DNA of 64,000 nucleotides from Saccharothrix espanaensis DSM 44229 (GCF_000328705.1 NC_019673.1:620001-684000), one strand, 5' to 3'. Counted from the stretch's first letter, positions 25,853 through 34,487 are shown. Notes: generated by a model not told the origin, from the sequence alone. Numbers and translations are program-made.

Positions 25853-27031
25853 ATGAACGTCCCTCCCCTGCCGCCAGGGCAGTGGGCACCGGTCCCCGTG
25901 ATCCCGGGCATCCCCGAGCACCGCCGGCGCGAAGGCGCGTACCTGCCGCCCCCGCTGCCGTCCCACCTGCCGCAGCCCGTGGCGACCTACCGCCTGGTGG
26001 CCGAGGCCGAGCACGCCCTGGGCCGGCTCGACGAGGCCGCCGACCGGCTGCGGGTCAGGTCCGGCCTGGTCCGGGCCACCCAGGTGCGCGACGCGCAGGC
26101 GTCCGCCGGGCTCACCGGGACCGCGATCGGGCTGCGCGAGGCGCTCGCCGCCGACCTCCTGGCCGCCCGGGGGGACCCGCCGACCGACCGGTCCGCCCCG
26201 GCCCAGCTGCTCGCGCCCCACCTGGCCGCCTACGACCACGGCATCGGGCGCGTCCGCGCCGGGGCCCCGGTTGACGCCGAGCTGATCGGCCGGCTGGCCG
26301 CGATCATGGTCGGCCGCCCCGAAGCAGGCCCGCGCGAGGTGCTGCGCGACGAACCCGGTGTGCTCGGCCTCGACCGCGAACGCGCGTACCTGTTGACGGC
26401 GACCGGCGCGCACCTCGTCGCGCAGCTTGAGCAGTGGGACACGTGGGTGCGCGAGGAGCACGAGCAGCCGAGGATCGCCAAGATCGCGCTCGCGCACTAC
26501 CAACTCGAAGTGCTGCAACCGTTCCCGGCCGCCAACGGGCACGTGGCGCGGGCGTTCTCGATGCTGGAGATGGTGCGCTGCGGCCTGCTGCGCGACCAGC
26601 TCCTGCCGCTGTCGGTGTGGCTGGACGACACGCTGCCCGAGTACCAGGAGGAGATCCGCGCGGTGGTCGACACCGGCCAGGTGCACCACTGGGTGGAGTT
26701 CTTCGCCTGCGCCGTCCGCGACCAGGCGCTGGCGCAGCTGCGGCTGATCGGCCACCTGGAGGAGCTGGCCGAGCGGTACGCCCGGCTGCTGCCGCGCACC
26801 GGCGCGCTGCCCGAGGTGGCGGCGAACCTGATCGGCTTCCCGGTGGTCGACCACCGGGCGCTGCGCGAACGGCACGAAGTGACCACTAAGGCCGCCACCG
26901 ACCTCACCCGCCGGCTGGTGCAGCGCGGGATCCTGGTCCCGTGGGACTCCCGCGACTACCGGCGGGTGTTCGTGTGCCGGGACGTGCTGCGCCTGCTCGT
27001 GGACAACCCGGACACCACGGCCCTGCCCTGA
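25853..27031 (+). CDS. Fic-fold protein with a degenerate active site
   Basis: About 392 aa. The helical Fic fold is visible, with an N-terminal Fic_N-like part (PPLPPGQWAPVPVIPGIPEH, EAEHALGRLDEAADR) and a C-terminal winged helix (about 320-390). Active Fic proteins transfer AMP using HPFx(D/E)GNGRxxR. Here the motif reads QPFPAANGHVAR (222-232): the catalytic His is Gln, the acidic residue Ala, the first Gly Ala and an Arg is His. It is therefore probably not an AMPylase. ATG 25853 follows GGTGGAGG. It may act as a regulator through the winged helix. No Fic antitoxin motif gene is adjacent. Confidence 0.88.
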   Translation: MNVPPLPPGQWAPVPVIPGIPEHRRREGAYLPPPLPSHLPQPVATYRLVAEAEHALGRLDEAADRLRVRSGLVRATQVRDAQASAGLTGTAIGLREALAADLLAARGDPPTDRSAPAQLLAPHLAAYDHGIGRVRAGAPVDAELIGRLAAIMVGRPEAGPREVLRDEPGVLGLDRERAYLLTATGAHLVAQLEQWDTWVREEHEQPRIAKIALAHYQLEVLQPFPAANGHVARAFSMLEMVRCGLLRDQLLPLSVWLDDTLPEYQEEIRAVVDTGQVHHWVEFFACAVRDQALAQLRLIGHLEELAERYARLLPRTGALPEVAANLIGFPVVDHRALRERHEVTTKAATDLTRRLVQRGILVPWDSRDYRRVFVCRDVLRLLVDNPDTTALP

Positions 27032-27051
27032 CCCTCGCGGAGAGAACCCAC

Positions 27052-27171
27052 ATGAGCACTCCACCCCGTCGCGGCCGGCACCGCCGCGAATCCCGTCCCC
27101 GCTTCACTCCTTGGGCGAAGCTAGGCGTCGGGCTGCTGATCCAGCTCCTGGTGGCCCTGCTCCGGAACTGA
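27052..27171 (+). CDS. Small basic protein with hydrophobic C-terminus (39 aa)
   Basis: A 39-residue frame with [11 protein letters not shown] starts 20 bp after the Fic-fold gene. The first half is rich in Arg/Pro and the last half is a hydrophobic helix (LGVGLLIQLLVALL), which would fit a small membrane-associated peptide. Its 3' end overlaps the convergent TPR gene by 51 bp. A possible toxin-like or anchoring peptide; not recognised. Confidence 0.5.
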   Translation: MSTPPRRGRHRRESRPRFTPWAKLGVGLLIQLLVALLRN

Positions 27172-27981
27172 CCCGGCGGGCAGATCGAGCCACCCCCGCA
27201 CGGCCCGCGCGTCCCGCTCGGCGAGGTCGGGCAGCACGCGGCGCAGCCGCCGCCGGCCCGCGCCCTCGTCGCCGGAGAGCCACAGCGCGCGGCCCAGCAG
27301 CACCTGCGTGCGGGCGCGGTCCTCGGCGGGCCCGTCGTCGAACGCCTTGTCCGCGCGGGTCAGGTAGTTCACTGCGGTGTCGAGCCGGCCCGCCTCGATC
27401 ATCAGCGTGCCCAGGTGGGCCAGCGCGCGGGCGACGTCGTGCGGGCCGCCGTGCAGGATGCGCAGTTCGAGCACCTCGTCCGCGCAGCCGACGACCCGGT
27501 GCAGCCGGCCCTGGGCGCGGTAGGTCGCCGCCAGGGCGTCCAGGGCGCCCACGGTCGGCTCCGGGTCGTCCAGGTGCCGCCAGATGGCCAGTTCGCGCAT
27601 CCCGAGCGCAGCGGCCGGGCGCAGCGACCCCCGGGCCCGCAGCACCTCCGCGCCGGCCCGCAGCGCCGCGGCGAGCGGTCTGGACGCCGGCAGCGCGGCG
27701 GCCAGCGGTGCGGTGCGGTCGTAGAGCTCCAGCGGCCACCGGCCGTCGGCGTCCGGGGGCAGCGCGCGCCACGCGTGGGCCAGCAGGTCGAGAGCCGTCT
27801 CGTCGCCGACCCGCACCGCGGCGATCACCTCGTCGCGGTGCTCGGCGAACCACCGCCGCACGTCGTCGGCGTCCTCCAGGGGCAGTGGTCCGTTCGGCGG
27901 CCCGGGATCCGGGACGTCGTGGCCGAGGGCGTGCCGCGCGCGCAGCACGTCCCGCAGCAACCGCCTGCCGTGCTCGCTCAC
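27121..27981 (-). CDS. TPR-like repeat protein (hypothetical)
   Basis: About 286 aa, nearly all alpha-helical, with repeats such as RPLAAALRAGAEVLRARG, VGALDALAATYRAQGRLH and DVARALAHLGTLMIEAGRLD of the TPR kind that regulators such as the SARP/AfsR group use. No enzymatic domain. GTG 27981 is preferred over the one at 28041 because GGAAGG lies at a workable distance. Probably a protein-interaction scaffold; partner unknown. Confidence 0.75.
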   Translation of the reverse strand: MSEHGRRLLRDVLRARHALGHDVPDPGPPNGPLPLEDADDVRRWFAEHRDEVIAAVRVGDETALDLLAHAWRALPPDADGRWPLELYDRTAPLAAALPASRPLAAALRAGAEVLRARGSLRPAAALGMRELAIWRHLDDPEPTVGALDALAATYRAQGRLHRVVGCADEVLELRILHGGPHDVARALAHLGTLMIEAGRLDTAVNYLTRADKAFDDGPAEDRARTQVLLGRALWLSGDEGAGRRRLRRVLPDLAERDARAVRGWLDLPAGSVPEQGHQELDQQPDA

Positions 27982-28144
27982 CTGCCGCCGTCCTTCCCGG
28001 TCCGCTGCGCGGGCGTCGACCGGCCGTCGTGTGCCGGCCACTGGTCACATCGGGTCGCGCCGCCCATCCGTCTCCGATGATCATCAGTGTCCACCAATCG
28101 GGTGACTGGTGGGCACCGCCAAGTTGTCTCTTCGCGGGTGACGC

Positions 28145-28384
28145 TCAGTCATCCCGCCCGGTCCGCGACACCACCTCGAAGAGGTCGTCGAACTGCATCG
28201 GGGCCAGCGCGGCGAGCGCGCCGCCGATGAACGCCGGCCCCGGCCGCAGCTCCCCGCTGAGCACCCGGGCGACCGTCGAGCGGTTCACCTCCATGGCCTT
28301 GGCCAGCGCGTAGTCCGAGCTGAACCCCGCCAGCAGCGCGGCCTTGGCGAAGGCCTGCGCGCGCAGCCTGATGGTCTTCGGCAT
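28145..28384 (-). CDS. Small XRE-like HTH protein
   Basis: About 79 aa. HTH core FSSDYALAKAMEVNRSTVARVLSG written across residues 20-45, typical of single-domain XRE repressors. ATG 28384 has the RBS GGAGGCGG. Divergent from the XRE gene at 28543, with a 158-bp promoter region between them. Confidence 0.82.
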   Translation of the reverse strand: MPKTIRLRAQAFAKAALLAGFSSDYALAKAMEVNRSTVARVLSGELRPGPAFIGGALAALAPMQFDDLFEVVSRTGRDD

Positions 28385-28506
28385 CGCCGCCTCCGCTGTC
28401 ATGTGTGCGCACCGGACGTCCGTCATGTGCACCCAACTCTAGTGCGGTTGCCTGTGAGCAACGGCGGCCGCGACGGTCGGCGGAGGTGGGAAGGGTTGGG
28501 GGTGCG

Positions 28507-28536
28507 TTGCGGACGTTGCGTGCACGCGCCTAACAT
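28507..28536 (+). promoter_or_regulatory. Leaderless promoter of the second XRE gene
   Basis: TTGCGG (28507-28512) and TAACAT (28531-28536) have an 18-bp spacer. Transcription would start at about 28543, the A of the ATG. No Shine-Dalgarno precedes the ATG, consistent with a leaderless mRNA. Confidence 0.6.
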
Positions 28537-28542
28537 CGGTGC

Positions 28543-28908
28543 ATGAGCGAACCCGAGAACGTCCCGTCCCCGTGGTGGCGGTACCTGGAGGAGAACCTGG
28601 CGAGCCGGGGTCTGACGACCGGCGACCTGGCCCGCGGCGCGGGCGTGGACCGCAGCCGGCTGTCGGACTGGAAGCGCGGCGGCAAGGCGTCGCTGGAGTC
28701 GGCGCGGGCGGTGGCGAGCCTGTTCGGGGCCGGCCCGCTGGAGGTGATGGTCGCCGCCGGCCTGCTCACCCCGCAGGAGGCGAAGCTGCGCGAGGCCCGG
28801 CCGGACCCGGCCCGGCTGAGCGACGAGGAGCTGGTCGCCGAACTCCGCCGGCGGATGGGCCGCCGACCCGCCGACCGGGTCGATCCGAAGAACACTCACA
28901 CCGGGTGA
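28543..28908 (+). CDS. XRE-family transcriptional regulator
   Basis: About 121 aa. HTH at about 25-75 (LTTGDLARGAGVDRSRLSDW, SLESARAVASLFG), followed by an acidic helical tail with DEELVAELRRRMG. The N-terminus PSPWWRYLEENLASRG fits small actinobacterial XRE proteins. It appears leaderless. Divergent from another HTH gene, the two may form a regulatory pair. Confidence 0.88.
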   Translation: MSEPENVPSPWWRYLEENLASRGLTTGDLARGAGVDRSRLSDWKRGGKASLESARAVASLFGAGPLEVMVAAGLLTPQEAKLREARPDPARLSDEELVAELRRRMGRRPADRVDPKNTHTG

Positions 28909-29065
28909 GCGCGGTTCGAGACGCCGGCCGTCCGCCAGCCGGACGCCCCACCAGGCACGGAGACACCCGCGGCCCGTGGTGTGTTCCGCGTTGGCCTCCG
29001 TCATGCCATCGTGTTTTCACCAACGATTGGTCTGGACCTTCGGTCCGGTGGCGAAAGGACGAAAA

Positions 29066-30067
29066 ATGCGTGGCACCACCGTGTTACCGGGGACGCCCTG
29101 CCAGACGCCGCGGGTGGGTGAGCTGCCGATGCACCGGTTGGAGGTGCCGGTGCCCAACGCCCTGCCGTTCGCCATCGGCACGTTCGACTCGATCGGGCCG
29201 ATGTCGAGCGCGAACTTCCCGCACCGGCACACCTTCCACGAGATCGTGCTCGTCACGGGAGGCGTCGGCACCCACGTCGTGGACCTGGCCCGCTGGGAAC
29301 TGCGCCCGCCCCACCTGTGCGCCATCGCGCCGGGCCAGGTGCACCACTGGGCCGACACCCGGGCGTTGGAGGGGTTCGTCATCCTGTTCACCGACGACTT
29401 CCTCATCGACCACCCCGGCGACCGCGAACTGCTGCGGCGGCTGAGCGAACGGCCCTGGCTCACCCTCGAGGACGACACCCACGCCGGCCTGTCCGCGCTG
29501 GTCCGCGAGCTGGACCAGGAGTACCGGGAACGCGCCGAGGGCGTCGAGTCGGTGCTGAGGTCCCTGCTGCACGTGCTGATCGTGCGCGCGGCCCGGCTGC
29601 CGGAGACGCCGAGCGCGTCCCCGCCCGCCCGGACCGGCGCGGTGGCCGAGGAGTTCGCCCGCCTCGCGGGCCGGCCCGACGTCGACCTGTGGTCGGTGCG
29701 GGCCTACGCCGAGCGGATCGGCGTCACCCCGGGCTACCTCACCGAGGCGGTGAAGGCGGCGACCGGCCGCACCCCGTCCGAACTCGTGCGCGAGGCGCGG
29801 GCCAGCGAGGCCAAGCGGCTGCTCGCCCGAACAGACCTGACCGTGCGGCAGATCGCGGGCCGGGTGGGGTTCGCCGACCCGGCCTACTTCTGCCGCTTCT
29901 TCCGCCGCGAGACCGGCGTCAGCCCCGGCGACTTCCGCCGCACGGGGGATGTGCGCGGCGCCACGACGGGTGACGCCGTTCACAGTTATGACCGACCACG
30001 AGATACACCACGAACTACCGCCCCAGTCCATCGTCCGCGCCGAAGCGTCTCCATAGGTTCGTTATGA
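29066..30067 (+). CDS. AraC-family transcriptional regulator
   Basis: About 333 aa. Cupin sensor domain at about 20-170 (FPHRHTFHEIVLVTGGVGTH, IAPGQVHHWAD) and two HTH motifs at about 215-310 (VRAYAERIGVTPGYLTEAVK, VRQIAGRVGFADPAYFCRFF). RBS GAAAGGA before ATG 29066. It is followed after 36 bp by the intradiol dioxygenase gene on the same strand, which is its most likely target. Probably senses an aromatic compound, by inference. Confidence 0.92.
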   Translation: MRGTTVLPGTPCQTPRVGELPMHRLEVPVPNALPFAIGTFDSIGPMSSANFPHRHTFHEIVLVTGGVGTHVVDLARWELRPPHLCAIAPGQVHHWADTRALEGFVILFTDDFLIDHPGDRELLRRLSERPWLTLEDDTHAGLSALVRELDQEYRERAEGVESVLRSLLHVLIVRAARLPETPSASPPARTGAVAEEFARLAGRPDVDLWSVRAYAERIGVTPGYLTEAVKAATGRTPSELVREARASEAKRLLARTDLTVRQIAGRVGFADPAYFCRFFRRETGVSPGDFRRTGDVRGATTGDAVHSYDRPRDTPRTTAPVHRPRRSVSIGSL

Positions 30068-30103
30068 ATTCCCGAGACCGCCCATCCCCCACGAGGAGCA
30101 GGC

Positions 30104-30997
30104 ATGGACACGCCTACGGACGGCGACCAGAGCACGACCGAGGAATCGCCTGATTCCCGGAACTTCAGCCGCAGGCCGGTCCTGCGCGCCGCCCTCGCGG
30201 CCGGCGTCGCGGTGCCCGCCGCGCTGATGGGTGTGCCCGCTCTGGCTCGCACGATCCCCAGCACGGGCGGCCAGCTCGAACCCACCCCGCAGTGCGACGA
30301 CGGCGACGACCCGACCCCGGCGCAGACCGAGGGGCCGTACTTCAAGCCGAACTCGCCGCGGCGCTCGTCGCTGGTCGACGCGGGCACGGTCGGCACCCGC
30401 CTCACCGTCACCGGCTTCGTCTTCGGGCTGCGCTGCCAGCCGATCGCGAACGTGCTGCTGGACTTCTGGCAGGCGGACAACAACGGTGTGTACGACAACA
30501 CCGGCTTCAAGTTCCGCGGCCACCAGTTCACCGACGCGTCGGGCAAGTTCACCCTGGCCACGATCGTGCCCGGCCTCTACCCCGGCCGCACCCGGCACAT
30601 CCACGTCAAGGTGCAGGCCCCCGGCGGCCGCGTGCTCACCACCCAGCTCTACTTCCCCGGTGAGCCGCGCAACAACACCGACACCATCTACGACCCGCGC
30701 CTCCTCATGACGATGCGCAACGTAGGGACGGGTCGCGAGGGTCAGTACGACTTCGTGCTCAACATCCAGCAGACGACCACCACCACCCGGCCGACGTCCA
30801 CGACGACGACCACCGAGCCGACCGGCCCCACGACGACCACCACGGTTCCCCCCGGTGGCACGTGGGCGGCGGGCACGCCCTACACCGCCGGCACCAAGGT
30901 GACCTACGGCGGCGTCAGCTACGTGTGCCAGCAGGCGCACACCGCCCAGGCCGGCTGGGAGCCGCCGAACGTGCCCGCCCTGTGGCGCGTCGGCTGA
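30104..30997 (+). CDS. Secreted intradiol ring-cleavage dioxygenase with C-terminal carbohydrate-binding module
   Basis: About 297 aa. A twin-arginine-like N-terminus (SRRPVLRAALAAG) suggests Tat export of a folded iron protein. Intradiol dioxygenase domain at about 60-225 with the Fe(III) ligands in GPYFKPN and GVYDNTG (Tyr) and HIHVKV (two His). A Thr-rich linker (about 226-252) leads to a C-terminal CBM5/12-like module (WAAGTPYTAGTKVTYGGVSY, then W-E-P-P). Extracellular intradiol dioxygenases of actinobacteria open catechol-like rings released from lignin. The RBS GAGGAG precedes the ATG. Confidence 0.9.
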   Translation: MDTPTDGDQSTTEESPDSRNFSRRPVLRAALAAGVAVPAALMGVPALARTIPSTGGQLEPTPQCDDGDDPTPAQTEGPYFKPNSPRRSSLVDAGTVGTRLTVTGFVFGLRCQPIANVLLDFWQADNNGVYDNTGFKFRGHQFTDASGKFTLATIVPGLYPGRTRHIHVKVQAPGGRVLTTQLYFPGEPRNNTDTIYDPRLLMTMRNVGTGREGQYDFVLNIQQTTTTTRPTSTTTTTEPTGPTTTTTVPPGGTWAAGTPYTAGTKVTYGGVSYVCQQAHTAQAGWEPPNVPALWRVG

Positions 30998-31103
30998 TCT
31001 GACTGCCCGCGCGACCCGGTAACCGATCGCGCCTGACCCTGCCATCGGCAGCAGTCCCGGCGTCGCGCCAAAGGAGACGGCGACAGCCGTCCCGCCCAGT
31101 CCC

Positions 31104-31135
31104 GGAAGGCCCTCGGAGACGTCCGAGGGCCTTCC
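31104..31135 (+). terminator. Terminator after the dioxygenase gene
   Basis: A perfect 14-bp stem (31104-31117 with 31122-31135) and GACG loop about 105 bp after the stop, followed by a short T-rich stretch. Confidence 0.78.
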
Positions 31136-31339
31136 GCATTTCGGTGGATGTCTTGCGTCCACAATGGACTTTCCCGCTACGTCGCTCTGCCCCCTCGGCG
31201 TCGTGTCCGAACCGGGCGTCCCGACTCCCCGTCCGCCGTGGTCGGCCCTCGGCCGTTACCTCGTCGTGGTCCGGACGTAACGGTCGTCCCCCGGTCCGCC
31301 GATGCTCAGACCAAAGGTCCTGAGCGTCTGGAGCGTGCC

Positions 31340-32281
31340 GTGATCGAGAACTCGCCCCACGGGCTGGTGATGCTGGGTGCCGAAACGGCGGTCACCGTCA
31401 CCCGCGAGGAGGACCACCAGGCCGAACTGTCCCGGTACCCGGTCGCGCCGGGGATGCGCAGGCACGTGGCGGTGGAGTTAGCCTGGTGCACGATCTCGAC
31501 CGGCAAGTACCGGGGCGAGCGCGCCATCGAGGTGAGGTTGGACGGTCGGCGCGTCGGCGAACTGACCCACATGATGTCCCAGCGGTACGCGCCGCTGTTG
31601 GTCCAGCTCAACGCCCGTGGCAGCCGCACCGGCTGCGAAGCCGTGATCCAGGCCGGCGTCCGGGGTGCCGAGGTCGTCCTCCGCCTGCCCCACGAGGGCA
31701 ACCTGACCCTCCCGCTCGACCCGCCCACCGGACCACCGACGGCCATCCACCAGCCGGTCCTGCACCAGACGACGCCTCACCCGATGCCGGTCCGCACGTC
31801 ACGGTTCACGAAGCACCGTCCCGCGTGGATCGCCGCCGCAGCCGTCGCCGTGGTGTTGTTCATAGCGGCCATAGCGAACGCAGGCACCCCCAAAACCCCT
31901 GCCGCAAAGCTGACCACCACGGCCCCCACCACAACCACCACCACCGTGGCCCCAACCACCACCACCACGACGACCACAACGACGACCACCACCACCACGA
32001 CCACCACGACGGCCGTACCCGCACCCCCGCCCCCACCCCAGACGACGCAGCCGCCAGCCGTGAAGCAGACGACCGAACAGGCCGCTCCGCCGCCCGCCCC
32101 ACCGGTCGCCGACCCCACCTGCCACCCCAACTACAGCGGCTGCGTACCCATCGCATCGGACGTCGACTGCGCTGGCGGCAGCGGCAACGGCCCCGCGTAC
32201 GTGCGCGGTCCCATCCAGGTCCTAGGACCGGACGTGTACGGCTTGGACGGCAACGACAAGGACGGCATCGCCTGCGAGTGA
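31340..32281 (+). CDS. Membrane protein with C-terminal excalibur domain
   Basis: About 313 aa from GTG 31340. The frame is open from ATG 31148, but 31340 has GGAG six bases upstream and codon bias improves from there. An N-terminal soluble domain with EIRLDGRRVGELTHMMSQRY-like strands (about 25-120) may be related to HIRAN-type modules. One membrane helix (about 160-180) and a Thr-rich linker of some 20 Thr follow. The C-terminus (about 258-313, DPTCHPNYSGCVP ... DGNDKDGIACE) is an excalibur calcium-binding domain. It probably sits at the cell surface. Function unknown. Confidence 0.83.
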   Translation: MIENSPHGLVMLGAETAVTVTREEDHQAELSRYPVAPGMRRHVAVELAWCTISTGKYRGERAIEVRLDGRRVGELTHMMSQRYAPLLVQLNARGSRTGCEAVIQAGVRGAEVVLRLPHEGNLTLPLDPPTGPPTAIHQPVLHQTTPHPMPVRTSRFTKHRPAWIAAAAVAVVLFIAAIANAGTPKTPAAKLTTTAPTTTTTTVAPTTTTTTTTTTTTTTTTTTTAVPAPPPPPQTTQPPAVKQTTEQAAPPPAPPVADPTCHPNYSGCVPIASDVDCAGGSGNGPAYVRGPIQVLGPDVYGLDGNDKDGIACE

Positions 32282-32432
32282 GCCGCTAGCGGACGTTCCC
32301 GAGGGGCGGACCAGGTGGTGCAGCGGCTCGAGGGCGGCCTCCGCAACCATCACCCTGACGAGGGACCAGTTTGCGGCAACGTCACCCGTATCCCAGCAAC
32401 GCGGGGCCGGGTCGGTCCTGCACACTGGCGGC

Positions 32433-32624
32433 ATGGAGGTTGGTACGCGAAGGGTCGCTGGGCGCCGTAGCCGCACGGTGGGGCGCTTGCGCCGGGCGGC
32501 GCGCGGTCTCGTGGAGGCGGCGGTCGGCGCTGCTCCGGAGTGCCCCTTCTCTCCTGACGGCAGGCACGCGCGGTCCAGCGTGCCCGGCAGGTCGACCTGC
32601 CAGTTCTGCGGAGCGTCGATGTGA
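32433..32624 (+). CDS. Small protein with a C-terminal zinc-ribbon-like motif
   Basis: About 63 aa; very basic helix then ECPFSPDGRHARSS and RSTCQFCGASM, giving three cysteines and a His that could bind zinc. No Shine-Dalgarno, so the mRNA may be leaderless. The stop overlaps the next GTG (GTGA), which supports both being genes. Not recognised. Confidence 0.5.
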   Translation: MEVGTRRVAGRRSRTVGRLRRAARGLVEAAVGAAPECPFSPDGRHARSSVPGRSTCQFCGASM

Positions 32625-32884
32625 GCGCCGCCCAATTGCCGCACGACATGCGCGGCCAGCCGTTGTGCCAGCACACCCGGCCTGGTAACTGCACCTGGTG
32701 GTGCAGCTACCGCCGTGCGGTCATCTGCATCACCCCGGTCGCCGTGCTCATCCTCGGCGGCATCGGGTTGCTGTGGGCCACCGGCAACCACGACCAGGCC
32801 ATCCAGGTGTTCGCGGGCATCAGCCTCGTGCTGGGTTTCGGGATCCCCGCCGTCATCTTCGCCAACGCTTCCAGCGAGCGCTGA
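32621..32884 (+). CDS. Small two-helix membrane protein
   Basis: About 87 aa. Two hydrophobic segments (AVICITPVAVLILGGIGLLW and a second of similar length) follow an N-terminus with Cys/His residues. Coupled by GTGA to the upstream small gene. Not recognised; the two genes may form one unit. Confidence 0.6.
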   Translation: MSAAQLPHDMRGQPLCQHTRPGNCTWWCSYRRAVICITPVAVLILGGIGLLWATGNHDQAIQVFAGISLVLGFGIPAVIFANASSER

Positions 32885-33016
32885 CACCTCCTGGAGGCTT
32901 GCGGGCTTCTCTCGCGTGCCGGATGAGGGCTTAAGGGAGCCGACTACGCCGGGGTTCGCACCACGCGTAGCTCCACGGCCGCAGTGGCCGATCGACCTCA
33001 GTGGCCGCTACAAGCA

Positions 33017-33052
33017 AGAGCCTCTGACCTGTTTTACGAGGTCAGAGGCTCT
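33017..33052 (-). terminator. Terminator of tRNA-Arg
   Basis: A perfect 14-bp stem (33017-33030 with 33039-33052) and eight-base loop lie 22 bases after the tRNA 3' end on the minus strand. Confidence 0.8.
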
Positions 33053-33074
33053 GCATCACCCGGCGAAAGGTGAG

Positions 33075-33147
33075 TGCCCCCGGCAGGATTCGAACCTGCG
33101 ACACACGGTTTAGGAAACCGATGCTCTATCCCCTGAGCTACGAGGGC
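33075..33147 (-). tRNA. tRNA-Arg(CCU)
   Basis: A 73-nt cloverleaf on the minus strand. Acceptor stem GCCCTCG/CGGGGGC with one T-G pair, D arm GCTC...GAGC, anticodon stem-loop with loop TTCCTAA giving anticodon CCU (codon AGG), and T arm GCAGGTTCGAATCCTGC. The 3' CCA is not encoded. A possible -10 TACTCT (33162-33157 on the minus strand) lies just upstream. Confidence 0.97.
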
Positions 33148-33361
33148 GCACCGGGCAGAGTACCGGGTGTCGTGGGGCGGGGGTGGGGGTGGGTGGGGTC
33201 ACCTGGGTGGCGGGCTGGGTTGCTGTGCGTGCGGATTTCGGGGGGTGGCCGGGGTGTGGGGCTGAGCTGTTGGGGGGAAGTGGTGTGGGTCACCTTCACA
33301 CCCGTTGGGGGTTCGGGTAGTGAGGGAGGGGTCTGGTTGGAAACTCGGCGGAAGACTTTCC

Positions 33362-34198
33362 ATGAGCGGTAGACCTTGGCCGGATTTCCGGCCCGGACCC
33401 CTGGGTGCGATGGGGGCCTGGTGGCGTCGTCGGTGGGTGCGGCGGGCGGAGGAGTTCACGTTCGAGCCTCCCTCCTCGTCGCACCAGCAGGCGTTCGAGA
33501 CGCCCTTGCCCAGTGCCGTGTACGGGCTGGACTTCCGGGCCCGGTTCACTGTGCACTGGCGGCTCGACCTGACCACCGGCGCACGGCACAACGTGCCGCG
33601 CAGCGCCGCCATCAACGACATCGTGCGGCGCGCCAAGGAGGTCACCGAGCGCGCCATGCTGGTGCACCACGCGCCGTTGCAGCACCAGCTCGGCGACGAG
33701 CTGGCCGCCGAACGGCAAGTAGAGGGCACCCACGTCTGGGCGCGGGCCGAAGGGGTCGAGCTCTCGGTGGACGAGACGGAGCTCGAGATGGCCCGCAAGC
33801 ACATCGAGCTCCTCCAGACCACCACGGTCCGCCAGGCCGAGCGCGACGCCGAGCGCGCCGAGATCCGGTACCTGCGCGACGAGGTGCTCACCGACCTCTC
33901 CACCGCGACCATCTGGTGGTTGCACCGCAACGGCTACCAGGTCGAGCAGGCCATCGGGCTGGCCCAGCAGCTCGCCGAGCTGGTCCGGATCGCCTCGCTG
34001 CGGCGCGACCAGCACTGGGCCGAAACCCTGGTCACCAGCTTCGAATCCGCCCTGCCGCGGCTGTCCGACGGCCACCGGACGGACCTGCGGCTGCACCTGG
34101 CCAAGGCCCTCGGCATCTACGGCGGCGCCTCGGTCGCCACGGAGTTCGCCGAGCAGGTCGGCCTCCCGCACCAGAACGGGGTCAAGCCGCTGACCTGA
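33362..34198 (+). CDS. Hypothetical protein with a coiled-coil region
   Basis: About 278 aa. An N-terminal proline/arginine segment is followed by a beta-rich part (YGLDFRARFTVHWRLDLTTG) that resembles the start of SPFH/band-7 domains, then a long charged helix (VDETELEMARKHIELLQTTT, AERDAERAEIRYLRDEVLTD) and a helical C-terminus. No signal peptide. ATG 33362 follows GGCGGAAG. I do not assign a function. The 214 bp upstream are G-rich and hold only the tRNA promoter region. Confidence 0.75.
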   Translation: MSGRPWPDFRPGPLGAMGAWWRRRWVRRAEEFTFEPPSSSHQQAFETPLPSAVYGLDFRARFTVHWRLDLTTGARHNVPRSAAINDIVRRAKEVTERAMLVHHAPLQHQLGDELAAERQVEGTHVWARAEGVELSVDETELEMARKHIELLQTTTVRQAERDAERAEIRYLRDEVLTDLSTATIWWLHRNGYQVEQAIGLAQQLAELVRIASLRRDQHWAETLVTSFESALPRLSDGHRTDLRLHLAKALGIYGGASVATEFAEQVGLPHQNGVKPLT

Positions 34199-34260
34199 GG
34201 GCGCGGCAGAAAGCCCGCCGAGCGGGGAAGTCGACGGCGGAACCGAGGGCGGAACCGACG

Positions 34261-34320
34261 GCGACTGACGGCGGCTGACGGCGGCTGACGGCGGCTGACG
34301 GCGGCTGACGGCGGCTGACG
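34261..34320 (+). repeat. 10-bp tandem repeat, six copies
   Basis: GCGGCTGACG is repeated exactly five times (34271-34320) after one copy with a single change (34261-34270). Each unit contains a TGA, so no frame can read through all copies in phase. Non-coding and probably length-variable. Confidence 0.95.
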
Positions 34321-34438
34321 GCGAACCGACTGTGCCGGAACGGGATTCGGGACACCATTCAAAGGTTGCGACCGAAATCTCTTTCGCTGGCGGCGACGGG
34401 CCCGAGCCCGGGGGATGTGTTGCGGGGCTTGGAAAGGC

Positions 34439-34476
34439 GGAAGACCCCGGTCCCTGGGGGTGGACCGGGGTCTTCC
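34439..34476 (-). terminator. Terminator of the penicillin acylase-family gene
   Basis: A 15-bp perfect stem (34439-34453 with 34462-34476) and eight-base loop just after the minus-strand stop at 34488. Confidence 0.8.
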
Positions 34477-34487
34477 TGCGGACCGGC

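Noticed and set aside
25405..25911. Minus-strand frame of 168 codons across the intergenic region
   Set aside because: Different frame from the dehydrogenase remnant, no domain, antisense to the Fic-like start.
31148..31339. N-terminal extension of the excalibur protein from ATG 31148
   Set aside because: Low-bias sequence next to a terminator; no RBS. GTG 31340 has GGAG at the right distance.
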